The translations under genes and the position numbers were made by a program. A stretch of 64,000 nucleotides of DNA, from positions 35,631,621-35,695,620 of the forward strand of contig OY821784.1 in the NCBI GenBank assembly GCA_963682175.1, written 5' to 3'. The notes under the pieces are model-generated. The model ran no database searches, was not told the origin of the DNA, and saw only the letters and a program-made list of their open reading frames with translations. The DNA comes from Triglochin maritima (Eukaryota; Streptophyta; Magnoliopsida; Alismatales; Juncaginaceae). Positions 44,376 to 58,453 of the stretch are shown piece by piece; position 1 is the stretch's first letter; each line of letters opens with the position of its first letter.

Positions 44376-47190
44376 CATGTCATGAATGCCCGCGTCCACC
44401 CATAACAGTCCAAATCCAAAACCCAACAAAGATTTTGTCCACCACGTTGGGAACCACCACACAAAATTCCAATCTCCCAACACATTCTCTCAAATCCTTG
44501 TTGGTCAAGCAAACTCCAACTTCTCATTAACACAAACTCAAACCAAAATAAAAGCTTAAATCAAACAAAATACAAGAGAGATTTGTTACCTTTGTGTTGG
44601 AAGCCCCCCAAAACTTGGAACCAATTTTTGTTTTGAAAATTTGGGCTAGAGGAAGGTTAGAGAATATGAGGGTTTGTGTGATTTGGGGTGTTGATTTTGG
44701 GTTCTCAATTTTTTTTAAATGGCTTAATAGTAGTAAGCAAGGTTCCAAGGAGGACTTGAGGTGGTGAGATGTGTTGGTCGTAAGCAAGGTTTTTCTACCT
44801 AACTGGGCATTGAACCGATAAAGTTTCAATTTTGGTTGAAAGTGGTTGGACCGGTAGTTGGACTTAGTTCAATCGTAGTGACGTCAACATGACATCATAA
44901 TTTGTTCAAATCGGAATTGAACCAAACTGTTCTATCACAAGCGGTTGAACCAACAACAAGGAACTGTTTGTAGAATGGTTAAATCCTAATATTTTGGGAA
45001 ACGTCAAGAAATTGATTATTATTCACATAAGAACATGTTTAACATCACCCGAGTTATCCCCGGGCGCCCTGCTCATTCTCTCCGCCACATCATCTTCTCT
45101 CTCCGCCATGTCAGCTCACCCCACCCCACCCACTCAAAAAAAAAACTCTTAATCACGCTCGAGCTACCCCCACTCACCCTACACTCTCTTTCCTCCACAT
45201 CATTTCTTAATTAAACAATTTTATTTCTTACACCACATTTAACAAATTACATTTTACATAATTCTAATTACGTTATAATTCCAATTGACGAAATGATTAA
45301 TATTAATAATTAGTAATTAACATTAATAATTAATATTAAACCACGAGAGATTTTAGTAATTAAAATTAGGAATGCACAGTAAACACGTGAATGCACAGTA
45401 CACGCGTGCAACGAAAGTAGTCCGCATGAATGCACAGTATCCGTGTGCGCGTACAGTACACGCGTAAATGCATAATGTCTGATTTTCCCTCTATATATAC
45501 CCCATACAAACACAACATAAACTTCACACAACTTCAAAATGTCTTCTCTAAATCACAACTGTTCTCCCCGTCATTTCCAATCAAATCCACGTCCACACTA
45601 TCTTTAATTGTCTATAAATAATATTTTTAAGGCAAAATATTTATATTTTGCATGAGTTACTCTTTGTTATTACTCCTGACATTCTATTCAATTACACAAA
45701 CATATTTTACTATCTTAGCTAAGTGAAATATAGTAAATAACAGATCTGCTTTAATTATAATATTTTTTATTGAATCCTCATGTGGCTTTATGTTAAAGAA
45801 CTTTGTAACAGATGTTCATAAATTTGGTGAACTTTATACGAATGAAGGGAGCAGATTTGTAATCATCATCCCTGAAGGATGACTATCCCTGAATGATAAA
45901 ACCCAAAAGGTTTGTAGTTGTATTCTTTTTCACCTTTACAATTTCTATCACACATTTTTTTTATTGGTTAAATGTTTTTAACGAGTCAACTTGTGCAATT
46001 TTGTTAGCATATGTCATGCACTCATTTTCCCTTAATTAATTTTTCCACTGGATTTTGTAGGAATGTTTTCCATGAGACATGAACATAACATGATATTATT
46101 CAAATGAGTGTTGTAAATGTACATTGATTTGAGAGGGAGAGTCATACGCTCTGCACTCTTTTTTCTCCTTCAACATTTTTTTCTCACAAAATTTTCTTAA
46201 CAAGTTTTTTAACGAAACAACCCAAGAATCGTATAACTGAATATGATCCTCCAAAGTGAGTGTTATGAAATTTTAATATTTAGTGCATGATACACCTTAT
46301 ATTTGATTCCTATTTTGTAACATTTTTTTCTCATTCAAGTGTATTCATTCGTATTCAATTTATTGATGTGTATTAATTCCTTTTTACCTCTTTTAATTAA
46401 CATCTATCTCTCCCTAACCCTATAAATAAGAGGGGCTATTTTAATGTTCAAGTGACACAACAATGAAATGAAATATAATAACTTAATTCTCCCTCAAATT
46501 CCTTTCTGATTTGCATGATTGTTAATTTACAAAGAAATGTATTATTACCTTAATATATATCGAGAGAAAATAGTGCTGGAGAACAAATACGTGAATATTT
46601 AGGAGAAGCTTTTGCAAAATTTACGATTCAATAGAGTTTGCAGGAAATTTTAAAATTGTTCAAGGTAGGTTCTGTAAACTTCAACGAAAAATATTAATTT
46701 AGTTAAAAGAATTAGTTGAAAAGTTCATGGGATCGATAGAGAAGCTAATGAAGTGACATGTAACATGTTGTCGAAAATAACGAAATCCAAACAATACTCT
46801 TTGAAGCTTAAAAAGAAAACTTTACAGTGACCTCTAAGTAATGAACTTTTAATTTTAATTTGCCGGAGGTTTTCCGGTTGTATTAAAAAAGTGTAACTTG
46901 CTCAACACTATGCAATGGTATAATTATAATGACTAAACGTGTCACAATTGCTCCCTTTGTTTTTTTTTTTCCACCAACAAGTCTAAACCAAATGTGACCT
47001 TGTTTGGCAAACACCACAAGACCCATAAGCGGAATAAGAATAAGCTCACCAACTTATACTAACAATATTTTAGAGTTAAAGAAATAGAACGTGACACTGC
47101 CGTAGCCATTCCACCGTTGCAAATAGAATTCCTAGTCTTCCCTCTCAATTCCTTAGTCCATCAAATACCAACCTCTCTCTCTCTCTCCTC
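44376..47190. other. Spacer upstream of the diterpene cyclase gene
   Basis: 44740-44990 contains GGTTGAACC/GGTTGGACC-type segments related to the putative MITE at 57024. 45360-45475 has four irregular units of AATGCACAGTA followed by an ACGCGTG-like sequence, with a TATATATA box just downstream at 45493. No intact gene is recognised. Confidence 0.4.
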
Positions 47191-47191
47191 T

Positions 47192-47200
47192 CTATATAAA
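47192..47200 (+). promoter_or_regulatory. TATA box of the diterpene cyclase gene
   Basis: CTATATAAA lies 84-92 bp before the ATG at 47284 and directly after a CT-rich stretch (47173-47191), a common plant core promoter arrangement. Confidence 0.65.
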
Positions 47201-47283
47201 CTGTAGATCAGGCCTTCTCCTCTTCTCATCCACCACCACAACATTAAGCTACATTTACGTGCAACTTAGAGGGAGATTTAGCC

Positions 47284-50200
47284 ATGCAGATGCCTACAGT
47301 AGCAAAGCACCACATCTCACCCTCCTCTACACACTTCAACTCACCATGGGAGGTCTCAAGGCTTCCTCCGGTGTCGGAAATCCTCCGTCGCCACCACCTC
47401 TCCACCTTCTCCTCAGGTAGGGATGATGGCATGGTGTTGCCCATTGTGTTTATATATTCTTCTTGGGTTTTTGTTCTTTACCAACTTTACTCTTCTTAAT
47501 CGCAAAAATATCTAATTAAGTTTGTACCTCAGCTAAGGAATCTCTCTACTTCATCTTCTTAGAGGTTGGGAAAAGGCGAGTTTGTCCCATTTTATTTTCT
47601 TCATTTGAGGAAGTAAAGAAAATAAATTAAGGAGAGGAATCCATATCTTTATCCCCATCTAATTAGTGAAATTTCTTACTTACCATTTTTGGTCGATATA
47701 TATCCATATGGGAAAAACATCTTGTATCTATCCATATCAGTGGAATCATATTGCATCTATTAGTGAAATTTCTTACGTTCCATTTTTGTGCAATATTCAA
47801 GTAGCTGGAAACAAAAACCAAAAAAAAAACTTGTAGCTAGCTATGCATGTATTAGTGGAATCATATTGGAACAACGTGGATGTGTCCCTTGGGACTTTGG
47901 GTACTTTTTCGTTTAATGGCATAATTGTGTTTGTGGTCTTATCTCAAGAATATATTCATATTTGTTCTTGGAAATCTTGTGCAGTGTCTGGTTCTCTTAT
48001 TTCTGTCCCCAACATGTCTTGGAACGGTGGCAATCTACTTCGGAGATGTCAAGCAGTGACCAACCCAATAAGCAAATCAGGTAATTAAGAAAACTAATCA
48101 TGCTCTAACACATTTATCCTAACCTAAAATAATCAAAACCAAAGGTCAAACCTCATAAAATGGACATGATTCTATTAAAGACGTTCAAACAACTTATGTC
48201 TAATCATTAACTGTATATGCATGCATGCATGCATGACTGTTTTTGGAAGTTAATGATGAAGTTGCTTTATGCTTATCAGAATTCACATTTGATGTGCTCA
48301 AGAAAGAAGAAGCTCAAGAGGACAAACATCCAACCGTTGAGGTAAGTAAGTGTCTCTAAGATCATCCCTTGACGCTTAAAAACTCGGGTCATCCCAAGGT
48401 CGTGGTAGGGTCATGAAATTAAAAAATATTTTGTAGTTTGAAAACTTCGGTCGAAGAAGACCGGGTCGTCGACCCGGTCGTTTGAAGGACCGGGTCGACG
48501 ACCCGGTCATCAAATATTTTATTATTTTTTGATTTTTTGATTTTTTTTGTTTTTGTTTTGATTTTTTTAATTTTTTGTTTGAGTTTTTTTTTAATTTTTT
48601 TTCCGAAAATACGTTTTATAATTGTTTTGATTTTTTGGAATTTTTTTTATATTTTTTAAATTTTTATCAAAATGGACCCCGAAATAATGTGGAGGAGAGA
48701 GGTAGGTTGTTGTGGGTTGTGTTGGGTTGTGGTTAAGATGCGAATAGTATAGGAAAGAGAAGAAAGTGGGTTAAGGAAAGAGAAAGCTGGTCTGGAAGAG
48801 AGAGAGTTGATTTTGAAGAGAGAAAGAGCTGATGACCGGGTCGTCGAGGTCATGGTTAGTGATGGTGATAGTACGTGTAATAAAAGCAAGAGATTTGGTG
48901 CGAGTGGGGATGTGGAGTACACATAATAAGTGAGTTCCTCCATGTGTGTCCCCATGAGTACTTTCCACATCTATTGTGCTCATTCTTTATGTGCAAAGTC
49001 ACTTGCACAAAAACCACCGTTTTGTTTCTTGAAATAGTCAAAATCAAAAATTGATTCTCGTATGTACTACTACTTATCGTAAGATAGAATAGTCACATGA
49101 GAATTAGACGATTCTAGTTATACGAAATATCAATCATTCATAACCATGATCATGATTCTACATGAAGGTGCCCGAGGACGTGGAGGGTTTGAAGAAGTGG
49201 ATAGACGATACGAAAGCGATGTTGAGAGCGATGGGTGATGGAGAGATAAGCATATCGGCTTATGACACAGCTTGGGTGGCCCTTGTGGAGGACATCCATG
49301 GCAATGGTGGCCCTCAATTCCCATCAAGTCTTAAGTGGATCGTCGACAACCAACTTCCCGATGGCTCGTGGGGAGATGCTCTCCTCTTCACGGCCCACGA
49401 CCGACTTATCAATACGCTCGCTTGCGTTATCGCCCTCAAGTCATGGGATATGTGTCCCGAGATGTGCAATGCAGGTGAAATAAATATCCATCAAGTTAAA
49501 CTAAAGTCACTTATATGAATATCTATAAGTAATAAGCAACATTATTAACATGTTGATTTGTGTGTGTAGGACTTGATTATTTAAGAGAGAACATGGAAAA
49601 GATGGAGGAAGCAAATGAGGAGCATATGCCGATAGGGTTTGAGATAGCTTTTCCTTCCCTTCTCGATATTGCAAGAAGATTGGATCTTGATATACCCTAT
49701 GATATACCTGCCATGCAAGAGATATATACAATGAGAAACTTAAAGCTGAAGAGGTAATTTGCATGTATGTCACAAACACCTTTGTGGCCCAGTAGTTTCT
49801 CCACTTGTAAGAAAGTAGTTTCTCATCCAAATAATTCAGATACTTTCTAGTATCTATCCATGGGTTCTCATAAATTTCTTTAAGTGATTCAAAATCTCTA
49901 ATACACTCCAATTCAACGTAAACTTTTAATTAGATCCTCAATTTAATGCTATAGAAGAATGTAGACACTCCTTTTGATGCCAAAATATATCAAAAAAACT
50001 CTAAAATCAATTTCATATGAAAGTAATGTTGAGTATATATAGGAGGCTAGTACACCGGAAAGAAAACTAGAATTTATATTGCTTAACAATTAATATTACA
50101 ATAATACAATACAATTCACATTCACACTCTCTTGCTTACTACAAACTCACATGTACACTATTTATTACAATACTAGAGTACACGCTCTACTACAAAACTC

Positions 50201-53200
50201 ACTCTTTGTAGTTTTAATAGACACTCTTCTACCGGGGATTTTTGGAATGATTATGGTCACCTATATTTATAGTGGTAGAATGAAAGGTTATGGACAAAAA
50301 GGAAACTTTTAGGATGGAAAAATTTAGAACCCTTTCAAGTGTAGGAATGTAGAAAGAATTCTAGCCTTTAAGTATTCTAGAATTGTGCTTATTTTCGGTT
50401 ATGAAATTTTAAGCTTAGATTATTTTCCTTTGTTGAGATTGGGCTTGCATTTTGGTTGGTGTTGCATTCTTAACAAGTAAATGTAATTTAGGTCATAATC
50501 GAAGCTATAAATGATCAGTAAACAAATATAACTGAAAGTTTTGTTCAAATTAAAAGTCATTCAATACACCATCAAATTTTGAAGCATACCAGTATTTTTA
50601 TTATTTGGAGAGTATTGATGTTTTTTTCTGGCTTATGTTGTTAGGAATCATGTGTATTTACATATTATATTTTAACTTCGATCAGGATTCCGAAAGATAT
50701 CATGCACAATGTGCCAACAACATTGCTCCATAGTTTGGAGGGAATGGAGAATTTGGAATGGGACAAACTTCTCAAATTACAAAGCTCCGACGGTTCCTTT
50801 CTTTTCTCGCCGTCGTCGACCGCCTTTGCTCTTCAGCAGACAAAGGACAAAAAGTGCCTTGAGTACATAGAAAAGATAGTTTCGAGGTTCAACGGTGGAG
50901 GTAAGAAAAAAGTAACTTCAGTTTTCACATTATAATCAAATATTCGTCGAAATAGACTTTTGCCGACGGAATTTCGGAGCTTTTAGTGATGGATTTATTT
51001 ATTGGGAAACATGATATTTTTTGCTAAAAGTTTATAAACTTTTGTTTATTCTCCTCTCTTGTGCAGTGCCCAATGTGTATCCGGTTGACATGTTCGAGCA
51101 CATTTGGGCGGTCGACCGGTTAGAACGACTTGGTATTTCTCGATATTTTGAGCCAGAGATCAAGGAATGCCTAGACCACGTCTACCGGTATTGGTCGGAT
51201 GAAGGCATTTGTTGGGCAAGGAACACTAGCGTCGTCGACGTTGATGACACGGCCATGGGGTTCCGCCTCCTCCGCCTCCATGGCTATGACGTCTCTTCTG
51301 GTAAATAAACGTCATCAACCATATATAACTTATAAATAAGATCTTATAAACCATGTAAGGATCTTTTAAACCATGTAAGGATTATATAAGTTCCTCCTAT
51401 TTCTAAATATAACAATCTTACACATGTTAATGTGACATCTAATGATAAGATAAGAGACATAACAATATATATGTTATTATTTTAAACGATATCAACTAAT
51501 GCCAAGAATGAATATCAATTAATGGTTTGCTTGCTTGATTGCAGATGTCTTTAGGAACTTCTACAAGGACGGGAAATTCTTCTGCTTTGCCGGGCAATCA
51601 ACACAAGCAGTGACCGGAATGTACAACTTGAACAGAGCGTCACAGGTTCAACTCCAAGGAGAGACAATCTTAGAGGAGGCAAGGAGGTTCTCCTATGGAT
51701 TCCTAAGAGAGAAGCAAGCAAAAAATGAGCTTTTGGACAAATGGATCATAACCAAAGACTTACCTGGGGAGGTAAGAACTAATAATAATTAAGTTTAGTA
51801 ATCACCAAAAATCTTCTGGATTTATGTCCAAATATTATTAGAAACTTATTAGTTGGTTTGGAATATAGGTGGAATATGCACTTGATTTCCCATGGTACAT
51901 GAGCTTAGGACGAGTGGAAGCCAGAACGTTCTTGGAACAATATGGTGGAGAAAATGATGTTTGGATTGGAAAAACTCTCTATAGGTGAAAATATATTTTA
52001 TGTTTTAATGCAGGTTTAACCAAATATTCTTGTTGTTGTTTGTGGACTTACTGGAACATCAAATATTGACTTGTAGGATGCCGTTTGTGAACAACAACAT
52101 GTACCTTGAATTGGCTAAGTCGGACTTCAATAGATGCCAATTGGTTCATCAGAATGAGTGGAAGAATCTTCCAAAGTAAGAAGCATTTTTTTTATTTTGT
52201 GTTCTTATATTATTATATGGACTTAAGGTGTGCTAAGAATTCCAAATTATAGTTGAAAATTAATGTGGGAACCAATTATGTTTCTTAATGTTGCAATTAG
52301 TAATTTGGTAGTCCATAGAAATATAATGATATTTAAAAGAAAATATATCAACAAATATTATGCTATTATCTTAATTAAATTTAAAAAATTGTATTTTTTC
52401 GACATTACAATAATCTAATATTATTTATGAAACTATATTGATTTTTGATTCGATTTAATTGCAGGTGGTTGAAGAAGTGTGATCTTAAAAGCCACGGTGT
52501 GAGTGAGGAGGAGTTGTTGCGATCCTATTTTCTGGCCGCATCTAATATTTTCGAGCCGGAACGGTCGGCGGAGCGTCTTAGCTGGGCTCGATCAAGCATT
52601 TTGATAAATGTTGTCGCTTCGTATTTGATGGATAATTGTTGCTCAAAGGACATGAAACAAGATTTCATCAAGGAATTCCAAGAATACAATAGAAGGTAAT
52701 GATAATTTTTGGAAGAAAAAAATCAGAATTTTTTGTTGTTGCAAAACTGAACAAACCGCAACCGAAACGGTGGTAGACTTTTTTTAAAAATAATGAACTC
52801 GATGTATGCCTATTTTACTTTTCAATTACATATAGAGTTTTCCTTGATTATATTCTTATTTCTTTATTATAGTTGAGAAAGAATATTCAAGGTAACTATT
52901 TAAAAAGTCAAAACTGTTTAAAAATGAACTTGAATGGTGAATATAAGTTCTTTGGTTTGGATATGATTCGGATGGGATGATGTTCTTCAGATTGCATCAT
53001 GCATTGGAATTTGGATTTGTTGTCCCATTTCCGAAACATCGTATCTAATTCTTACGAAGCCAAAAAGATTTTATGAGAACCCAAGCATGTGGGGGTGTGG
53101 GGTTCTCATTCTTTTTCTTGTGTCCTTTTGTTCTAGTGTTCTGTCTTTTTGATGTCAGTTGGTCCAAAGAATATTTCTGCTTTTTCCTATCCGTTTTCAG

Positions 53201-53640
53201 AATTTCGATGATATTTTGATGAATCAGAATTCTTTTGTATCTCGTCTTACTTTGAGAGATCAGATATGATTCTAAATTAAAGGTGACCCAACGTCGAATA
53301 TTCAAGTTGTATTTTTTTGTGTTTACTAGGTTTAATCTACAAATCTAAGGAGAGTATCCTTCTACACCCTCAAACACTTGTATTGCACCTTGAGGCAATA
53401 TAGAGATGAAATTAAAGTTGTGTGACTAGCTACCATTTCTATGTGATTATACAAAACGTAAATGGAAAAATGAAATTTTGTTTTTTTCCACTTTTTTACC
53501 CTTTTATTATTTAAAATAAAGAAGGAAAAATCTACATAAACAGACTTATTGATATTTTTCATCAACTTGAAGAAAAAGTAAAACACTTCGAGAAAAAATA
53601 AGTAAAAGTTCTCCAAGTAAAATCATATTTTGGTAAAATG

Positions 53641-53674
<34 letters not shown>

Positions 53675-55272
53675 CTAGCTAATACTTAATCCCAACAACA
53701 ACAAAAAATCTAATAATTTTATTTTTTTTCTATCTCTTTAACTTATTTTAATTATTTTATGTAGGTCAAAGTTGAACGACAAACAAAACAATCTTGTGGG
53801 AGCCATCATGCAAACCATTGATCTCATCTCCCATGAGGCCACCAAAGCATTGGGTAAAGGCCAAGCCTCGGAACACTCAAGGATCCATCACCACCTCAGC
53901 CAAGCTGTAAGCTCAATCATAGATGACCAATTAATCTTTTTAGATTTATCTCAATATTTTTTATTTTTATGTTCTAATTTATTTTATTTTATTTCGTTTT
54001 GTAAGTGAATTCTAAATTTTCGATATTAATAACAATGACCTTGAAGTTTCCCCATAAACATCGGCTTTTGTTCGCCTCTAACTAAACTTTTACCGTCAAA
54101 TTTTGTGAGTCGATAGAGGATACAACTCTATTATTAGAAGCATTATCTTATGTTTTGTTTCGTAATTTGTTTTGCCAGTGGAAAGAATGGATGGTGGCCA
54201 TCGTCGACGAAAGAGGAGAAGATAGGAGTGGCACCTTACTTTTAGCACGTACTGTCGAGATGTGTGCCGGTCGTTGGGCGTTGGAGGACTCATTGTCCTC
54301 TTATTCGTCGACATCTTCATCACCATCCTCCATTTGTAGCAATGACAATAATAACAATGACAATAATAACAATAACAATAATAACAACGAGCAACAACAG
54401 TACTTGCGGCTTGCTCATCTCACATCTTCTATATGTGGCCGTCTTCACGATCGTCTCAATTACTTCCAAAATGCGGTAAGATTCTTCATAATGAATTAGT
54501 TTAGTTTAGCTTGATTAAAGTAGACATGACTTTACAATATAGAATTTTCAACTTCCTTTAGTGACGATTAGGAATAGTCAATTCTACTACTTTCTAGATG
54601 GTTGTCTCCTCCTGTTCATCGTCTTTTGTCCGTGTGGACGGATTAATTAGGAATAAATTCAATTGATCGATACTTCAAACCAAAAAAAGTATTTCCTAAG
54701 AATAACACCTTAAAGTCCAAATATATCATAATTCATAATAGTAAACAATGCCAAAGTAATTAAGTAAATGAGTTTGTTCCACCACTAAATATAAGACTCT
54801 TTTAAATGAGTTTGACTTGTCAAAGTGATTCCTAAACTAAACTTTGTCTTTTAGATTCTTTTACTGATTAATAATTATACACTGACTTCACATAAAACTC
54901 AATATTTGATCTTGTCAGTGACTGACATTGACGTTCGTCTCAGTTAGTCCTGATTTTAAGTTTTGTAATGTTAAATTTTGTAAAATTTTGTGTGATCATA
55001 CAGATATAACATTTTCTTGTTATATGTTCATGCTTATAATTAATGATCAACATCTCCAGGGTAATGATACTGATATTAAGGAAATAAGTGATTCATTGGA
55101 TGAGGACATGCAAAAGCTCGTGCAGTGTTTGCTAAAGAATTGCAGTGGATTGGACACCAACACCAAGAAGACATTCCTCAACATTGCCAAGACCTTCTAT
55201 TATGTTGCTCACTGCCCACCTCCCACCATCAACACCAACATCTCTAAAGTTCTCTTTGAAAAAGTTGTTTGA
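47284..55272 (+). CDS. CPS: Class II diterpene cyclase, ent-copalyl diphosphate synthase type, 14 exons, 851 aa
   Basis: Exons: 47284-47416, 47985-48080, 48280-48341, 49168-49474, 49570-49753, 50686-50900, 51067-51300, 51545-51771, 51869-51984, 52077-52175, 52465-52695, 53765-53906, 54179-54475, 55060-55272. All have GT-AG borders and compatible phases, giving 2556 nt with no stop. The N-terminus is Ser/His/Arg-rich, like a plastid transit peptide. Landmarks are SAYDTAW (127-133), QLPDGSWGD (about 159-167), LLHSLEG with His276, VPNVYPVD with Asn335, and the catalytic DVDD at 390-393. The His-Asn and Asn-DxDD spacings equal those recalled for Arabidopsis CPS (His263, Asn322, DIDD to 380), the pair tied to ent-CPP formation. 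The enzyme protonates geranylgeranyl diphosphate to ent-copalyl diphosphate, the first step to gibberellins. No class I DDxxD motif is present, as expected. Exon 13 carries an unusual Asn-rich run. Specialised-metabolism roles cannot be excluded. Confidence 0.95.
48459..48508. repeat. Perfect 21-bp inverted repeat in intron 3 of the cyclase gene
   Basis: Two 21-bp arms (48459-48479 and 48488-48508) built on GACCGGGTCG are exact reverse complements of each other, separated by 8 bp. Each arm is itself almost palindromic. A partial third copy (GACCGGGTCGTCGAGGTC) lies near 48835. This suggests that about 48370-48860 is an inserted repeat element in this intron. Confidence 0.8.
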
Positions 55273-56218
55273 ACTCTCCAAGAACAAAGATTTTTGGCTT
55301 ATGTTGTATACTTAATTTGATACAAGAAATAAAATGTAAAATGTATAGGATATGTAGTTAAGATGTCCATGCAAAATATATGTTCATGATCAACTATTTT
55401 TGTACATTGTGCTCGTCAGTGTGAAAATTATGTTGATCTACCATCTTAATAAAATCTTAATATTTTAGTAGTGAATGTTGAATCCTATTTGTTATATAGA
55501 ATTTAACAACGTGAGCTTATCTTTTCCAACAATTTGATACTTTTGAGTTTCCATTTCATGAGTGCACATCAACATTGTTGTTCCCAACCAACATCATATA
55601 AAGCACACTTTCACACACACAAAACATCATATAAAGCATATTCTAAAAAAATATAAATATAAAGCAATATGGCAGATAATTGGGCATCGCAAATAATCAC
55701 AGGTGATGGATTTGTTTAAGACATCTTTTTTTGATCCACGTAGGACATGAGATCACGACGAACCTTATTCCTCTACGAGAACCAACAGTTTTGAAGATTG
55801 ACTTTTAGAATCAACAGCTCTAAAAAAATCTCCTTTCTTCAAATAACTGTTTTTTTATTCTTTCTTTCCTAATCCGTTTGCACTTGCAAACAACTCCATT
55901 TTGTTGGTTACTCATGTAATCGAGAACTAGCCTAAAAATTAGAATTCTCCCTTGGATGTTTTATATTTTGCATATTGTATTCGCCTGCGTGCACAGTGAC
56001 GATGCCACATAGAGCCTATACCCGCCCTTGAATTTTGTATAGAAAATATATATACTGACTTGGATTTTGCTCCATTACACTAACTTGATTATTTCTCCGT
56101 GGAGTTTATACTTTAACTAATTAAATATACTTATATTGGATTTTTGAACGTGCACATGGAGTTATCTTTAACATTTTCACAATGTCATATAAATTGTGTC
56201 CATGTGTGCATGTAAGTA
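55273..56218. other. 3' flank of the diterpene cyclase gene
   Basis: A polyadenylation-like AATAAA occurs at 55328-55333, 56 bp after the stop codon. The remainder is AT-rich with nothing recognisable. Confidence 0.5.
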
Positions 56219-56226
56219 TATGTGAC

Positions 56227-56422
56227 TAGGGTTATGAGAAAATCGGTCCGAGTTTCGATCCGGATCCGGATGAAAATTCGGTCCCGATCTGGTCAGGTCT
56301 GATTTTTTTTTTAATTTTTGAGGTAAAAATTCGGTCTTTGGACCGGACCGGTTGGAACCAGTCCAATCTTCAGTTCGAACCCTGGAAAAAAATCTAGTCC
56401 GGACCCCGGATGCACACTCCTA
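56227..56422. mobile_element. hAT-type MITE, 196 bp, relative of the one at 7292
   Basis: It starts TAGGGTTATGAG, ends GCACACTCCTA, and is filled with GGTCC/GGACC and CCGGATCCGG units. The 8-bp flanks TATGTGAC and CATGTGAC differ at one base, supporting hAT insertion. Confidence 0.78.
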
Positions 56423-57023
56423 CATGTGACGTCAACGTGTGTCCAATTTGACTCAATGACTTGAAACAATGCTTGCACACGTGTCGTGCACCATCGTCCA
56501 AGGTGGGAAAGTCGAGAGGAATTGAATAGCATAAGAACTCCTCAGTTTTTTTACGAATGGGTCCATCCTTATCATAGATAAGTCAAAATGCTTTGCAAGT
56601 AGGTTCTTGCTTTTTTACTTTTCATTATGTTCCAATGGTGGAAAAAAAATGAGAAGTTGAAAGAAGTAGAAATTACGTACAATCGAGTTTACATAGGATA
56701 TGATAAATATTCGTCCTCTGGATGTCATGTCAAGGGTGAAAATGAGAAAATGATCGTCCTTGGAATGTGATGTTTTGCCATTTCGTACTTTTCATTTCAA
56801 GTAGGTCCCTTATTCATTGTTATATCTTGACTTGGGTCATTTCTTTTCACAAATTGGTCCACACTCCATTTAGGCTCGAATTTTCGTTATTTTTCTCTCT
56901 TCCCTTTATTTCTTGAAATACAAATATGAAGTAACTCGAGTACCAAAGTTTTTTTGAGAAACCATGCGTGGTATTAAGACTATAAGAGTAACTAGACTAC
57001 ATAAAACATCATTGTAAATGTAT

Positions 57024-57654
57024 CCAGTTTTTAAAAAACTGGACCAGATGGTTTGACCCGGTCGGACCGGGAACCGATGGTCCAGCGGTCAATTCAGCTA
57101 AAAATCAATCTTCTAGTCGAACCATTCTGAACTGGATCGAACCATGTCAGACTGTTTGGTTGGACCGATTGATCGGACTGACATAAAAATATTACAAATT
57201 TTCATAATGTTTAAAATAAAAAATATAATGATTTTTTTGTAATTCTTACAAACAAAACTCACAAACTTGCCACAAACAAACCATACTCTCCCTCACCAAA
57301 CCCTTAAGCCTCCCTCACCAAACTTGGTTTTAGATTTTTAATCCAAATAATACTTTCTCTGATTCTTATTCAAGCAAATTTGTTGAGTTAAGTAAATATG
57401 ACAAATTTGCTGAGTTAAGCAAATTGTACTTAATATCATGAATTATATTTTACGTTTGGTATGTATATATTAAATAATTTTACAGAAATCAGTTCAAAGT
57501 TCAAACTTGTCCGACCGTTAATATTTATTCAGTTCGATCCAACTTTGGGTCTCAAAAATGCCGACGTCATCAACGATCTGACCGTAGTTGGATCACATTG
57601 AACCAAAACCAAAGCTTTATCGGTTTGATGACCGGTTCAGTTTTGAAAACCTTG
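57024..57654. mobile_element. Putative MITE rich in GGTTTGACC/GGACCGG
   Basis: The left end (CCAGTTTTTAAAAAACTGGACCAG) and the right end (GACCGGTTCAGTTTTGAAAAC) are roughly inverted. The interior is non-coding, with repeated CGGACCGG, GAACCATT and ACTGGATCGAACC phrases. Precise borders and target duplication are not determined. Confidence 0.5.
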
Positions 57655-58453
57655 GCACGGGGTTCTTTTAGTTGTACGTTGATTGCAAGATACTATACTA
57701 GGAACCTAAAAATTATTTGGTCTTGATATTCTTTGAAGAACCCGAGTACGCAAATGCATTGAACATGACAATTAATACGATCTGCCATTCTGCTAAGTCT
57801 AATTACTTGAGTTCGACTCTTAAAATGTTAGTGAACAAGTAGCTCTTAGGAAACTGTATGACAAATTTGAAGTCATCTCAAGCTCATCTTCCATATATTT
57901 TCACCAAACCATTATTTGAAACTTAGCTTTAAAATTGCATCTCAAAATGGGCTCATATGTAGGCAAAATTTGAGTGGGACTACAAAGATATCTGGAATCA
58001 TCACACAAGGACATGTAGGCCACTATATCCCGGTCCATCATCTTTATGCAATAGCCCATTTATTTCTGCCATTATCCAATACCACATAGCATATATAGTA
58101 TGATCGTAAATAAGTTTGTAGTTTTGTACCAACTTTTAATATTGATCTTCACCTAACTTATATAACATGCACATATACGGATTCCCTGCACATGTATCTT
58201 ATCTTTAATCATATTGAGTCTATTCTCTCTCTTTTAATATTTTTGACCTATTTTTAGAGAGCTTGTGGTGCCGGTGTTGTACCGTAACCATATTATTGGG
58301 AACTACTAAACGTCGCCCCAAAACTACTTAAATCGCCCCTTGAAATTACCAAATTGCCCTTAACAATATATTTAATACCCATATCGTCCCGTGTCTATAA
58401 ATTAGGCCTACGGTCTTGTATATTCATAATTTATCAGTAAAAATACCACGAAA

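Noticed and set aside
51108..51119. GCGGTCGACCGG inside exon 7 of the cyclase gene
   Set aside because: It encodes the conserved AVDRL peptide of this enzyme family, so its match to the transposon palindrome is coincidental.
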